From assembly GCA_016196565.1 (NCBI GenBank), contig JACPXK010000111.1:1-64000 (forward strand): DNA of 64,000 bases, read 5' to 3'. Shown one piece after another: positions 26,710-34,511 of the stretch; position 1 is the stretch's first letter, and the number at the start of each line of letters is the position of its first letter. This DNA comes from Candidatus Omnitrophota bacterium. Lineage in GTDB: Bacteria > Omnitrophota > Omnitrophia > Omnitrophales > Aquincolibacteriaceae. The position numbers and the translations under genes are program-made. The notes under the pieces are model-generated. The model was given only the letters and a program-made list of their open reading frames with translations. It had not been told where the DNA came from and made no database searches.

Positions 26710-26745
26710 CCCAAAAGGGGCCAGGCCCCTCGGTGCCAGGCTTCT
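26708..26745. repeat. 38-bp GC-rich palindromic repeat (copy B)
   Basis: Exact copy of 9152-9189. Its first two bases are the last two of the TAA stop of giant gene 1, and it fills the gap to the end of the convergent TPR gene. The GGGGCCAGGCCCC stem could terminate transcription from either side, although no long T run follows on the plus strand. Confidence 0.88.
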
Positions 26746-26749
26746 TTGC

Positions 26750-27400
26750 TTAAATTGCTTTCAATCGTGATTCCATCTTTTTTTGCGGCATCATGTCGCC
26801 CTGTACTTCCGCCACTTTAATTCCTTGAAGGTAAATCCGCTTGGCTTTTTCGAAATCTCCCAAACTTTCAAGTGCCATCCCGAGCCCTAAATAAGAAGAC
26901 GTATGTTTGGGATCGACTTGAACCGCTTTTTCAAAAGTATCCACGGCCTCGCGCTTTTTGCCTGATTCCAAATAGGCATTTCCCAGACTGAAATAGCCGA
27001 GCACATCCTGAGGATCATATTCGATCACTTTTTTGAAACGCGCGATTTGGTCTTCGTAATTCACTTTCGGCATTTCCATTTTTTTGGCTTTAAGGTCCGC
27101 CTTCCAAGTTAGCCGGCGGGCTTCACCCTGTTCGTGTTCGGCCTCCAAAATCATGCCTTTGGCCACATAACAGCGTGAGAGATTGGTATGGGACATAATG
27201 GAATTGGGGTTCAAGACAATCCATTTTTTGATCACAGCAATGGCATCGTCGTATTTTTTTAAATTGTAGAGGATGACGGCGAGGGCTTCGTAGGCATCTT
27301 CAAAACCGGGAGAATCGGCGAGAACGCGATTTAATTTTTCAACCGCGGATTCATCTAGATTTTTTCGATGATCTTCGAGGGCTTCGTGATAAAGATCCAT
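26750..27400 (-). CDS. Tetratricopeptide-repeat protein
   Basis: A 216-residue cytoplasmic protein without a signal peptide, built of at least four TPR-like helical pairs: LNRVLADSPGFEDAYEALAVILYNLKKYDDAIAVIKKWIVLNPNS, FKKVIEYDPQDVLGYFSLGNAYLESGKKREAVDTFEKAVQVDPKHTSSYLGLGMALESLGDFEKAKRIY and flanking degenerate repeats. TPRs usually mediate protein-protein contacts; the partner is unknown. It starts 3 bases after the stop of the SufT-like gene, so the two are one minus-strand operon. It converges with giant gene 1, with the 38-bp palindrome between the two stop codons. The ATG at 27400 gives MDLYHEALEDHRKN. Confidence 0.85.
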   Translation of the reverse strand: MDLYHEALEDHRKNLDESAVEKLNRVLADSPGFEDAYEALAVILYNLKKYDDAIAVIKKWIVLNPNSIMSHTNLSRCYVAKGMILEAEHEQGEARRLTWKADLKAKKMEMPKVNYEDQIARFKKVIEYDPQDVLGYFSLGNAYLESGKKREAVDTFEKAVQVDPKHTSSYLGLGMALESLGDFEKAKRIYLQGIKVAEVQGDMMPQKKMESRLKAI

Positions 27401-27403
27401 CGG

Positions 27404-27715
27404 TTATTCTTCGATCAAACCGAGCTTTTTCTTGCCTTCCTCACTGATTCGTTCGGGAGTCCAGGGGGGATTGAAAACCATTTGAATGTTGACTGTTTTA
27501 ACGCCCAGTTTGGTGACGAGTTTTGCTTTGAGTGTGTCCGGAATGGCTTGGGCGGCAGGGCATGACTGGGAGGTGAGAGACATGCGTATGTTCACGGTGT
27601 TTTCTTCCGTTTCAACATCAATATCATAAATCAGGCCCAGGTCCCAGATATTGACCGGGATTTCGGGATCGTAGCATTCTTTGGCGACGGCAATCACATC
27701 GTCTTTATTCGGCAT
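27404..27715 (-). CDS. SufT-like / MIP18-family iron-sulfur assembly factor
   Basis: A 103-residue single-domain protein of the MIP18/PaaD-like (DUF59) family, which helps mature Fe-S proteins. Family features are the N-terminal helix, CYDPEIPVNIWDLGLIYDIDV, and SQSCPAAQAIPDTLKAKL holding the conserved Cys, followed by VNIQMVFNPPWTPERISEEGKKKLGL. It is the first gene of a two-gene minus-strand operon with the TPR protein. An extended -10 element lies 22 bases upstream of its ATG. No other suf genes are visible nearby, so its role (SUF pathway or a dedicated target) is inferred from the family only. Confidence 0.88.
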   Translation of the reverse strand: MPNKDDVIAVAKECYDPEIPVNIWDLGLIYDIDVETEENTVNIRMSLTSQSCPAAQAIPDTLKAKLVTKLGVKTVNIQMVFNPPWTPERISEEGKKKLGLIEE

Positions 27716-27736
27716 AGGTTCCTCGCAATGGCCGGT

Positions 27737-27745
27737 ATTATATCA
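27737..27745 (-). promoter_or_regulatory. Extended -10 promoter of the SufT-like/TPR operon
   Basis: Read on the minus strand this is TGATATAAT, a TGn extension joined to a perfect TATAAT, 22 bases before the ATG at 27715. No good -35 box stands at the usual distance, which is tolerable for extended -10 promoters. Confidence 0.42.
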
Positions 27746-27807
27746 GGACATCCTCCACACAAAATTAGTATTTTCTTTTATAAGGATGGCCGTTAAAATG
27801 AACACTT

Positions 27808-28602
27808 ATGTCAAATTCAGAACATCGCTTAGCGCCGTGGGTTAGCGCTCCGGTTTCGATTTTGGCCTGGACCATGGCCATTTTTTTTACCGTCACTTGC
27901 CAGTTCTTCGGGCTTGTCCTGCTGACTCCTTTTTCCCTGATTTTTGACCGCTCCCGTAAAAGGGTGGAGCACCGGGTGGCGCGTGCCTGGGCCCGTTTTA
28001 TTATCGGTTCCAGCCTGGTTTGGAGGCTTCAGGTAAAAGGCGGTGAGAATATCAAAGCCGGAAAGCATTATGTTGTGATTGCCAATCATCAAAGCCTTTT
28101 GGACATTTTGGTGGTCTTGGCGGGGCTTGACCTTCAATTTAAATTTCTCGCTAAAAAGGAGCTTTTCAGCATTCCATTTCTGGGGTGGCATATGAAAAAC
28201 GCCGGCTATATTCCGCTTGAGCGGGGTAACCGGGATAGTGCCCGCACGGCGATGGGGATGGCCCATCAGCATATTCAGCGAGGCGTAAGTGTTTTATTTT
28301 TTCCTGAGGGCACGCGCAGCCTTGACGGGGAAATTCATGTGTTTAAGCCGGGGGCATTCCGCCTGGCTCAAAGTGAAGGGGTGGAAATTTTGCCGGTAGT
28401 CATCGACGGCACGGGTGATGCCCTTCCCAAACATTCCTGGTATCTCGAAAAAAAAACCCGGTTCCGTCTTTATATCGGAAAACCCGTTCCAATAGGTTCG
28501 GGTGATGCGAATGCCCCGGTGAAGGTCATGGAATCGGTGCGCAAAAAAATGATAGAAACTCTTGCCGCGATGAGGGAGGAAGATGAGGGAGGAAAATCAT
28601 GA
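27808..28602 (+). CDS. plsC: 1-acyl-sn-glycerol-3-phosphate acyltransferase (PlsC)
   Basis: Membrane-bound acyltransferase that makes phosphatidic acid from lysophosphatidic acid. The 264-residue protein has N-terminal hydrophobic segments (SILAWTMAIFFTVTCQFFGLVLL), the catalytic NHQSLLD motif (H94, D99), GYIPLERG and FPEGTRS, i.e. the NHxxxxD and FPEGTRS boxes of the family. It heads a chain of overlapping genes in which the next gene's ATG overlaps this stop. The ATG at 27808 has no strong ribosome site; a 15-codon leader frame starts at 27798 in another frame. It may also act on other lysophospholipids. Confidence 0.92.
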   Translation: MSNSEHRLAPWVSAPVSILAWTMAIFFTVTCQFFGLVLLTPFSLIFDRSRKRVEHRVARAWARFIIGSSLVWRLQVKGGENIKAGKHYVVIANHQSLLDILVVLAGLDLQFKFLAKKELFSIPFLGWHMKNAGYIPLERGNRDSARTAMGMAHQHIQRGVSVLFFPEGTRSLDGEIHVFKPGAFRLAQSEGVEILPVVIDGTGDALPKHSWYLEKKTRFRLYIGKPVPIGSGDANAPVKVMESVRKKMIETLAAMREEDEGGKS

Positions 28603-29363
28603 AGCCGTTTAAAATTCTTAGCTTGAATACTTGGGGCGAAGGGGGGCCCTGGAAAATCCGTTGGAAGGTGATTCTCGATAATCTTAAAGAATTGAGTCCC
28701 GGCATTGTGGGGTTTCAAGAGGTTTTTAATCCGGATTGGGCCCAGGAGGTCAAAAAGAAGGCCAAATATCCCTACCTTGTTTTTCATCCCGAACGTTCGG
28801 GTTTGATGATTTTGTCTAAGTTTCCCGTGCTTCAATCCGCATGCCTTACGATGAAAACACAATCGCCTACCGAAGATTACAAACGTTATGTTCTTTTTGC
28901 GGAAATCGATCTGGGGAATAAAAAAACCTTCGCCTTTTTTGATACTCATTTGTCCTGGCAATTGGATGAAGGTCCTACGCGGGAAAATCAAGTGGGTGAG
29001 CTTTTACAGTTTATCGAGGAAAAGGCCGGGAATAAAGACAGAGCCGTGATGGGGGATTTCAATGCAGCGCCGCACACGCCTGAAATCCGGAAGATGGCCG
29101 AGCAGGGGAAATTCACGGATACCTTCGCCGCGCTTAATCCCCGTGATCCGGGCCTTACCTGGAGTAATGATAATCCCTATGCAAGGCAGTGCGCTCATCC
29201 TTTGCCGGACCGGCGTATCGATTATATTTTTGTCCGGCGGGAAGAGGGAGTTCTGCCGGAGCCTCAAGTGTCGAAAATCGTGATGAATTGGCCGAATGAT
29301 TCCGGGGTTTGGCCTTCGGACCATTTTGGGGTGGTGACAACCTTCGAAAAGGATGAAGTATGA
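28599..29363 (+). CDS. Endonuclease/exonuclease/phosphatase (EEP) family hydrolase
   Basis: Metal-dependent phosphoesterase with the EEP fold. The 254-residue protein begins LSLNTWGEGG, followed by GIVGFQEVF with the metal-binding Glu, DTHLSW, GDFNAAPHTPEI, RRIDYIFVR and the terminal PSDHFGVV with the catalytic Asp-His pair. No signal peptide is seen. Substrate is not predictable: members include sphingomyelinases, inositol-phosphate phosphatases and nucleases. Its place after plsC makes a phospholipid or lipid-phosphate substrate possible, which is inference. The start overlaps plsC (ATGA) and the stop overlaps the next start. Confidence 0.88.
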   Translation: MKPFKILSLNTWGEGGPWKIRWKVILDNLKELSPGIVGFQEVFNPDWAQEVKKKAKYPYLVFHPERSGLMILSKFPVLQSACLTMKTQSPTEDYKRYVLFAEIDLGNKKTFAFFDTHLSWQLDEGPTRENQVGELLQFIEEKAGNKDRAVMGDFNAAPHTPEIRKMAEQGKFTDTFAALNPRDPGLTWSNDNPYARQCAHPLPDRRIDYIFVRREEGVLPEPQVSKIVMNWPNDSGVWPSDHFGVVTTFEKDEV

Positions 29364-30475
29364 GTCAATCCCTCAAGGATAAAGCTAAAGCTTATCAACG
29401 GCAAAAACAATTACTTACTGTCTTTCATTTATTTTTGACCCCCGTCATTTTATTGAGCATGGTGGTTTTTAAATTTACGGTTCATTGGGAATACACGGCG
29501 CGTCAAATCACCCGCGGCGGGGATTATGTTGCGCTCGCCGTTTATTTTTTATTCCTCTCGCTTTATATGTTGATTTTTGACGTTCCTTTTTCTTATTACA
29601 CCGGTTTTGTGCTGGAACACCGTTTTGATCTTTCCAATCAAAGCTTCGAGCAGTGGTTCACGGAATGGCTCAAAAAATCCCTTCTTTCTTTTGCGGTCTC
29701 GCTGGCGTTTCTCGAAGGGCTTTATTTTTTGATCTGGAGTTTTCCCGCGCGCTGGTGGCTTTGTGCCTGGGCCGGTTATGCTATGGTGAGTTATTTTTTC
29801 GGCAAGATTTTTCCCGTTTGGATCGTGCCGCTTTTCTACAAATACGATGAAATCCGGGGAGGGAGTGTGAGGGAAAGGATACTTAATTTGGCGGCCCGTT
29901 ACGGGATGCCTGTCAAGAATGTCTATTCTCTCAATTTGAGCAAAACGACCAAGAAGGCGAATGCTGCGTTTATGGGCATCGGCAAAACCCGGCGCGTGGT
30001 GTTAAGCGACACTTTACTCGAGAATTTTTCGGAGGATGAAATTGAAACCGTGGTGGCGCATGAACTCGGCCATTTCAAACATCGCGACATCTTGAAACAG
30101 CTCGCGTTTGGGTTGGTGACCTCTTTCCTTTTATTTTGGCTTGCCTTCCGGCTGGTGAATCCCGTCGCGAACTATCTTAGGCTCAATAATGTTTATACGA
30201 TTTCTACCATGCCGGTGTTATTTCTTGTTTTTTATGCCTTTTCCCTTATTTTGATGCCGGTTCAAAACGGATTTGCCCGCTGGATTGAGCGGGCTGCCGA
30301 TCGTTTTGCGCTCAAAGCTTTCCCTTACAAGGAAGTTTTTATTTCCTGCATGGAAAAATTAGGGCGGGTCAATTTGGCGGATCCTGATCCGCATCCCTTG
30401 TACGAATGGTTTTTTTATGATCATCCCGCCATTTCCAAACGAATCCGCATGGCCGAGGAATGGAAGGGCAAATGA
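29360..30475 (+). CDS. M48 (Ste24/CAAX protease 1-like) membrane metalloprotease
   Basis: Zinc protease with several membrane helices. The 371-residue protein has hydrophobic segments near residues 20-40, 55-80, 105-125, 130-150, 250-270 and 290-310. The zinc site VVAHELGHFKH has H234 and H238, and the downstream IERAADRFALKAF segment supplies the third ligand region. The layout (long N-terminal membrane part, HExxH, two further helices, ERxAD) matches Ste24-type M48A enzymes rather than HtpX. In bacteria these probably take part in membrane protein quality control. Translation is coupled to the genes on both sides by 4-base overlaps. Confidence 0.9.
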   Translation: MSQSLKDKAKAYQRQKQLLTVFHLFLTPVILLSMVVFKFTVHWEYTARQITRGGDYVALAVYFLFLSLYMLIFDVPFSYYTGFVLEHRFDLSNQSFEQWFTEWLKKSLLSFAVSLAFLEGLYFLIWSFPARWWLCAWAGYAMVSYFFGKIFPVWIVPLFYKYDEIRGGSVRERILNLAARYGMPVKNVYSLNLSKTTKKANAAFMGIGKTRRVVLSDTLLENFSEDEIETVVAHELGHFKHRDILKQLAFGLVTSFLLFWLAFRLVNPVANYLRLNNVYTISTMPVLFLVFYAFSLILMPVQNGFARWIERAADRFALKAFPYKEVFISCMEKLGRVNLADPDPHPLYEWFFYDHPAISKRIRMAEEWKGK

Positions 30476-31656
30476 AGGTAAACATGAGCGCCGTCATCCT
30501 GAGGGCCGATAGGCCCGAAGGATCTCTGAGATCCTTCACTTCGTTCAGGATGACGAACATTTTATTAGGCTTGATACTTTTTATAATTCCTTTTGCCCAC
30601 GCCGAAGAAAAAAAATCGGCAGCGGCGGAGGCGCTGGAACGCCGGCAAAAAGTCGAGATCATGAGTTTTTTTCTGAAAGACCCCAATCAGGCTGTCTTGC
30701 CCAAAACCACACTCGCCATCAGTTTTTATAATCAGGCCGTGGAACATTTTCGCAAGCAAGAATATGAGCTTGCCCGCAAGGACTTGCAGGATTCCCTTCG
30801 TCATGATGATCAAAACGCGCTGGCTTATGAACTTTTGGGAGAAATCGATTATTTGGAGGAAAAACTGCCGGAGGCCAAATCAAATTATCAAATCGCCTAC
30901 AATCTTTCGCCCCGTGAGGATTTAAAAACAAAAATTGAGAAACTGACGGTGGAAACGCCGGTCAATAAAAAACTCTCCACGTATCAAGAAGAGCATTTTT
31001 TAATCAAGTATCATAATCAGGAAAAAAATATCGAAGGTTTTCAGCTCCGCGAACTTTTGCGCTCCACGTACCGCGATATTTCCAAGGAGTTTTCTTATTA
31101 TTTCAGACGCCAGGTTGTGGTTTTGCTCTACGACGAAGAGGATTTTAAGAAAATCACTAACATGCCGCACTGGGTAGCCGGAATTTATGACGGCAAAGTG
31201 CGTATGCCGATAAATCGTAAAGGATTTGGGGATAAAGACTTACAAGCTTTGACGGCGCATGAAGTTACGCATGCCTTTGTGCATGCGATGTCGGCCGGAA
31301 CGGCTCCTCCCTGGATCAACGAAGGTCTGGCTGAATACATCGAAGGCAAAGTCAAACCGGAAGAGGCGATTGTTTTTGAATCGGCGATAAAAACAAATAA
31401 TCTTTTTTCTATCGATCAATTGATCAGTCAGGGCGCAACCGCTTCGATTTCAGACACGCTCCGCATCGCCCTTTTCTATGAACAGTCGCACGCGCTTATT
31501 TCTTATTTGATTAAACGTTACGGAATGTTCCGCGTCAAACAAATGCTCGAAGAATATTCCAAGGGCAAAAATTCGGATGAGGTGATCCGCAATATCCTGC
31601 AAATTTCTCCCGAAAGGCTTGAAAAGGAATGGAAAAGTACGTTTTCAAAAACTTAA
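30472..31656 (+). CDS. Secreted TPR / peptidase MA-like metalloprotease
   Basis: The product (394 residues from ATG 30472) joins a TPR-like region (YNQAVEHFRKQEYELARKDLQDSLRHDDQNALAYELLGEIDYLEEKLPEAKSNY) to a gluzincin domain of the peptidase MA type, ALTAHEVTHAFVHAM with H263 and H267, then WINEGLAEYIEG with the third ligand Glu. A signal peptide (NILLGLILFIIPFAHA) follows 22-25 residues encoded by a 62-bp palindromic repeat. ATG 30472 overlaps the previous stop (ATGA) and is favoured by coupling. ATG 30550, inside the repeat's terminal AGGATGAC, would give a conventional signal peptide. It likely acts outside the cytoplasmic membrane; the substrate is unknown. Confidence 0.82.
   Translation: MKVNMSAVILRADRPEGSLRSFTSFRMTNILLGLILFIIPFAHAEEKKSAAAEALERRQKVEIMSFFLKDPNQAVLPKTTLAISFYNQAVEHFRKQEYELARKDLQDSLRHDDQNALAYELLGEIDYLEEKLPEAKSNYQIAYNLSPREDLKTKIEKLTVETPVNKKLSTYQEEHFLIKYHNQEKNIEGFQLRELLRSTYRDISKEFSYYFRRQVVVLLYDEEDFKKITNMPHWVAGIYDGKVRMPINRKGFGDKDLQALTAHEVTHAFVHAMSAGTAPPWINEGLAEYIEGKVKPEEAIVFESAIKTNNLFSIDQLISQGATASISDTLRIALFYEQSHALISYLIKRYGMFRVKQMLEEYSKGKNSDEVIRNILQISPERLEKEWKSTFSKT
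30493..30554. repeat. 62-bp palindromic repeat at a gene start (copy 4)
   Basis: Perfect 10-bp terminal inverted repeats GTCATCCTGA/TCAGGATGAC, an inner perfect stem GAAGGATCTC-T-GAGATCCTTC and a GGGCC-gata-GGCCC stem. It lies in frame within the start of the peptidase MA gene between the coupled ATG and the hydrophobic signal core. Its last bases contain an ATG that could itself serve as a start codon. Confidence 0.92.
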
Positions 31657-32591
31657 AGCTTGATCAAATGAGAGATGATTTTCCTTTTCGATGCCGCTAC
31701 CGGCTTGCCGATTTGGCTTTGGAAAATTCCATCGCTAAGCGGGGAGTGACTCATCCGCTTTTCGTTACGGGTGACGCACGGCCCGTCGTGCTTTCCGGTC
31801 ATCGAAGATATCAAGCGGCGCAAAAAGCACAAATTCATAAAATCCCGGTTTTTCAAATTCAAGAACCGCTGGGCCCCTCCGATTGTTTTGTTTTTTCCGT
31901 TCTCTCGAACTGGAATCAGAATTGGCCGGATCTTGACCGCGCCTGGACCCTTCATCAGGCCAAAGAAAAGTTTCATCTGCCCGAACGTGATTTGATGGAG
32001 CTTGTTTTGCCTGCGCTGGGGCTCGCGGCCGAGGGCCATATTTTGGAACAATATGAAAGCGTGGCATGCCTTGACCCCTCGTTGCTGGATTGGGTGGCGG
32101 AGGATAAACTTCCTTTCCGGGGAGTGCAGGTTTTGGCCCGGTTTTCCGGAGAAGATCAAAAGGCCTTCGCCTCTTTGATCGTTGGCGAAGCCGCTTTGAC
32201 CACCAATCAACTTTTGAAAGTCGGCCAGTGGCTTTATGATTTACTCAAAAAAGAACGCCTTACGCTTGCGGATTTTTTCGCCAAATATGATCTTGGCCGT
32301 GTTTTGAATCGTGGTGAAGGGGACCGGCGTCAGAAAGCCGAACGCTTCTACGCTTTGCTGAGGCATTTGCGTTTTCCGAGGCTTGTGGAATACGAGAAAA
32401 AATTTCATGCCCTTTCAAAATCATTGGAAGAAAATTCAAGAGAGCTTAAGCTCGAAGCGCCCGAATCCTTTGAAGCGCAAGGGTTTACCTTGCATGCTAG
32501 GATTGCCAACGGCCAGGCCTTGAAAAAGGTTTTGGCCATTTTGGAAAAAGAAAAACCTTCACTTAACTCCTTATTTGACTTAATGTTATGA
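31629..32591 (+). CDS. ParB/Spo0J-like N-terminal domain protein
   Basis: A 320-residue protein whose first ~90 residues resemble the ParB/sulfiredoxin-like domain: RLADLALENSIAKRGVTHPLFVTG and the signature VVLSGHRRYQAAQKAQIHKIPVFQI. A helical region follows (DLDRAWTLHQAKEKFHLPERDLMELVLPALGL, KLPFRGVQVLARFSGEDQKAFASLI), similar in position to the ParB helix-turn-helix, then a lysine/glutamate-rich C-terminus. No parA is adjacent and no parS site was recognised, so a role in chromosome partition is not shown. It could be an orphan CTP-binding ParB relative. The start overlaps the previous gene by 28 bases; ATG 31668 is an alternative. Confidence 0.7.
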   Translation: MEKYVFKNLKLDQMRDDFPFRCRYRLADLALENSIAKRGVTHPLFVTGDARPVVLSGHRRYQAAQKAQIHKIPVFQIQEPLGPSDCFVFSVLSNWNQNWPDLDRAWTLHQAKEKFHLPERDLMELVLPALGLAAEGHILEQYESVACLDPSLLDWVAEDKLPFRGVQVLARFSGEDQKAFASLIVGEAALTTNQLLKVGQWLYDLLKKERLTLADFFAKYDLGRVLNRGEGDRRQKAERFYALLRHLRFPRLVEYEKKFHALSKSLEENSRELKLEAPESFEAQGFTLHARIANGQALKKVLAILEKEKPSLNSLFDLML

Positions 32592-32603
32592 ATCCGATAA
32601 AAT
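32575..32603 (+). promoter_or_regulatory. Sigma-70-type promoter before batD
   Basis: TTGACT (32575-32580), a 17-base spacer and TAAAAT (32598-32603), each 5 of 6 against consensus. It overlaps the 3' end of the ParB-like gene and leaves a leader of roughly 15-20 bases before the ATG at 32628, with AAGGGA as ribosome site. It probably drives the long overlapping gene run to 43.4 kb. Confidence 0.68.
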
Positions 32604-32627
32604 CCCTTTTTCATCTCAGAAGGGATC

Positions 32628-34511
32628 ATGAAGAAAATACTCTGTCTAGCTTTGCTGTTATTCCTGCCCGCAATTTCTCCTTTGCATGCAGAGGATATTC
32701 AAGTTACCTCCGATTTTGACAAGCGTTCCGCGCAAGTTGACGAAGAAATCCATCTGACCATTCGGATTCAAGGCGCCAGAGGAAATATTCAGGCGCCTCG
32801 TTTGCCCGCGTTGAAGGCCTTTGATACTTATTATTCCGGCCGCTCTTCCCGCATCACGTTTGTCAATAATGTCTCCTCCTCCACCATGGAATTCAGCTAT
32901 GTGCTCATCCCGCGTTCCGCCGGACGTTTTAACATGCCCTCGGTCGAAATTCCGGTGGACGGAAAGGTTTTTCGCACCGACCCGGTTGATTTGGAAGTGA
33001 CCGGCCAAAGGAGTCCCGTGACGGCCGGGACTCAGGCACCGCCCATTCCTCAAACTCAAGCCCCGGTCCAAGAGCCTCCCATGACTTTTCGGCCGGATGA
33101 CGAAAATATTTTCGTCAAGGCATGGGTGGATAAAACCACGGTTTATCCCAACGAACAAATCCTTTTGACTTATTCCTTATACACGCGTTACGACACGCGT
33201 TATGAAGGGTTTCAGGAAGAACCCCAGATCACCGGATTTTGGATTGAAGATTTTCCCATGGACCGTGAAATCCCGCGTGAGACCGTGCGTATGGGCAGCA
33301 AGCGTTATGTGAAAGCGGACGTGAAAAAAATCGCGCTCTTTCCAACCACCGCCGCGGAATACACCATTCAACCGGGGACCCTCAAGGCCTCGATACGGGA
33401 AGAACCGCAAACTTCGGGTGTCTTTGATGAATTTTTTAACGACAGCTTTTTTAGCGGGGGAAGTTTTTTCGCCCAGCGCCAGAACCGTTTGATCAAACCC
33501 CCGCCGATTCATATTACCGTGCGGCCGTTTCCTGAGGCTGGCAAGCCCGAAAGTTTTCAGGGGGCGGTGGGAAATTTCCGCCTGTCTTCTTCCATCGATA
33601 AAGAATTGGTCAAACAAAATGAGCCGGTCACCATGAAAATTGTGATTGAAGGGGAAGGAAATATTGAAACCTTGACCAAGCCTCAACTTCCGGACATTTC
33701 CGGATTTAAAGTTTATGACGCCGACACGTCGTCACAGCTTTTTAAAAATGGAAATATCATCGGCGGTCGCAAGACCTTTGAAATTGTCTTTATTCCCCTC
33801 GAGGCGGGAAGCAAAAAAATTCCGAGCATTGAATTTTCATTCTTTAATCCGGTGCGTGCGCAGTATGCCACGCTTCGGACCCCGGTTTATAACCTTAAAG
33901 TGGAACCTTCTACTCAGACTTTTCAGATGCCGGCCTCTTTAAGTCAGCAGGAAGTTTTCAAAAAAAACATTCAGTTGGTCGAGCGCGACATCCGCTACAT
34001 TCATGAAGATATTCCTTCCCCGACGGGGGCCCGGATTTTTAATTTTTTCTATTACGGCTTGATGACGGCAGGCGGAATTTTGACTTTGCTGGTTTTGATG
34101 GGAATTCAAAGAGAACGGACGGAAAGAATTTTTGCCAAGGATACGGCGCTCAGGCGCAACCGGCTGGCCAAATCCCAAGCCGAGGCCGGAATCCGGGGTT
34201 TGAAAAAAACGCAGTATTCAAAAGATCCCAAAGCCACCGCCCAATTTTTTGATCAAATCGAAAAAATTATTTCCCAGTATCTTTCCAATAAATTTAATCT
34301 TTCTGCTTACGGCATGACGCGTATTGAGCTTGAAGACAAGCTCAGGAACGTGCTTGGACCGGAAGATCCCCTTCACAATAATATTCTGGAGTTTTACCGG
34401 ATTTGCGATGAATACCGTTTCGGAAAAGGCGCGCTTTTGGAAGAACACAAAAGCGATGCCTTGCGGCTTTTACAGGATACGATTGCCCGCGTGGAGAAAA
34501 TGAAACGATGA
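32628..34511 (+). CDS. batD: BatD family protein (oxygen-tolerance/Bat operon)
   Basis: Secreted, membrane-anchored beta-rich protein of the BatD family, found with MoxR-Bat systems. The 627-residue product has a clear signal peptide (KKILCLALLLFLPAISPLHA), BatD-type immunoglobulin-like repeats (VTSDFDKRSAQVDEEIHLTIRIQG; FSYVLIPRSAGRFNMPSVEIPVDGK; NEPVTMKIVIEGEGNIETL; FEIVFIPLEAGSKKIPSIEFSFF), a membrane helix near residue 475 (GLMTAGGILTLLVLM) and a basic cytoplasmic tail. It is followed by a BatE-like gene (ATGA overlap). No moxR, batA or batB lies in the window, so the pair appears detached from the usual operon. The exact molecular role of BatD is not established. Confidence 0.87.
   Translation: MKKILCLALLLFLPAISPLHAEDIQVTSDFDKRSAQVDEEIHLTIRIQGARGNIQAPRLPALKAFDTYYSGRSSRITFVNNVSSSTMEFSYVLIPRSAGRFNMPSVEIPVDGKVFRTDPVDLEVTGQRSPVTAGTQAPPIPQTQAPVQEPPMTFRPDDENIFVKAWVDKTTVYPNEQILLTYSLYTRYDTRYEGFQEEPQITGFWIEDFPMDREIPRETVRMGSKRYVKADVKKIALFPTTAAEYTIQPGTLKASIREEPQTSGVFDEFFNDSFFSGGSFFAQRQNRLIKPPPIHITVRPFPEAGKPESFQGAVGNFRLSSSIDKELVKQNEPVTMKIVIEGEGNIETLTKPQLPDISGFKVYDADTSSQLFKNGNIIGGRKTFEIVFIPLEAGSKKIPSIEFSFFNPVRAQYATLRTPVYNLKVEPSTQTFQMPASLSQQEVFKKNIQLVERDIRYIHEDIPSPTGARIFNFFYYGLMTAGGILTLLVLMGIQRERTERIFAKDTALRRNRLAKSQAEAGIRGLKKTQYSKDPKATAQFFDQIEKIISQYLSNKFNLSAYGMTRIELEDKLRNVLGPEDPLHNNILEFYRICDEYRFGKGALLEEHKSDALRLLQDTIARVEKMKR

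Noticed and set aside
27798..27845. A 15-codon leader frame (MNTYVKFRTSLSAVG) overlapping the start of plsC, better placed after AAGGA than plsC itself
   Set aside because: Too short and without any attenuation-type codon run or hairpin; chance is the simplest explanation, though it may influence plsC translation.
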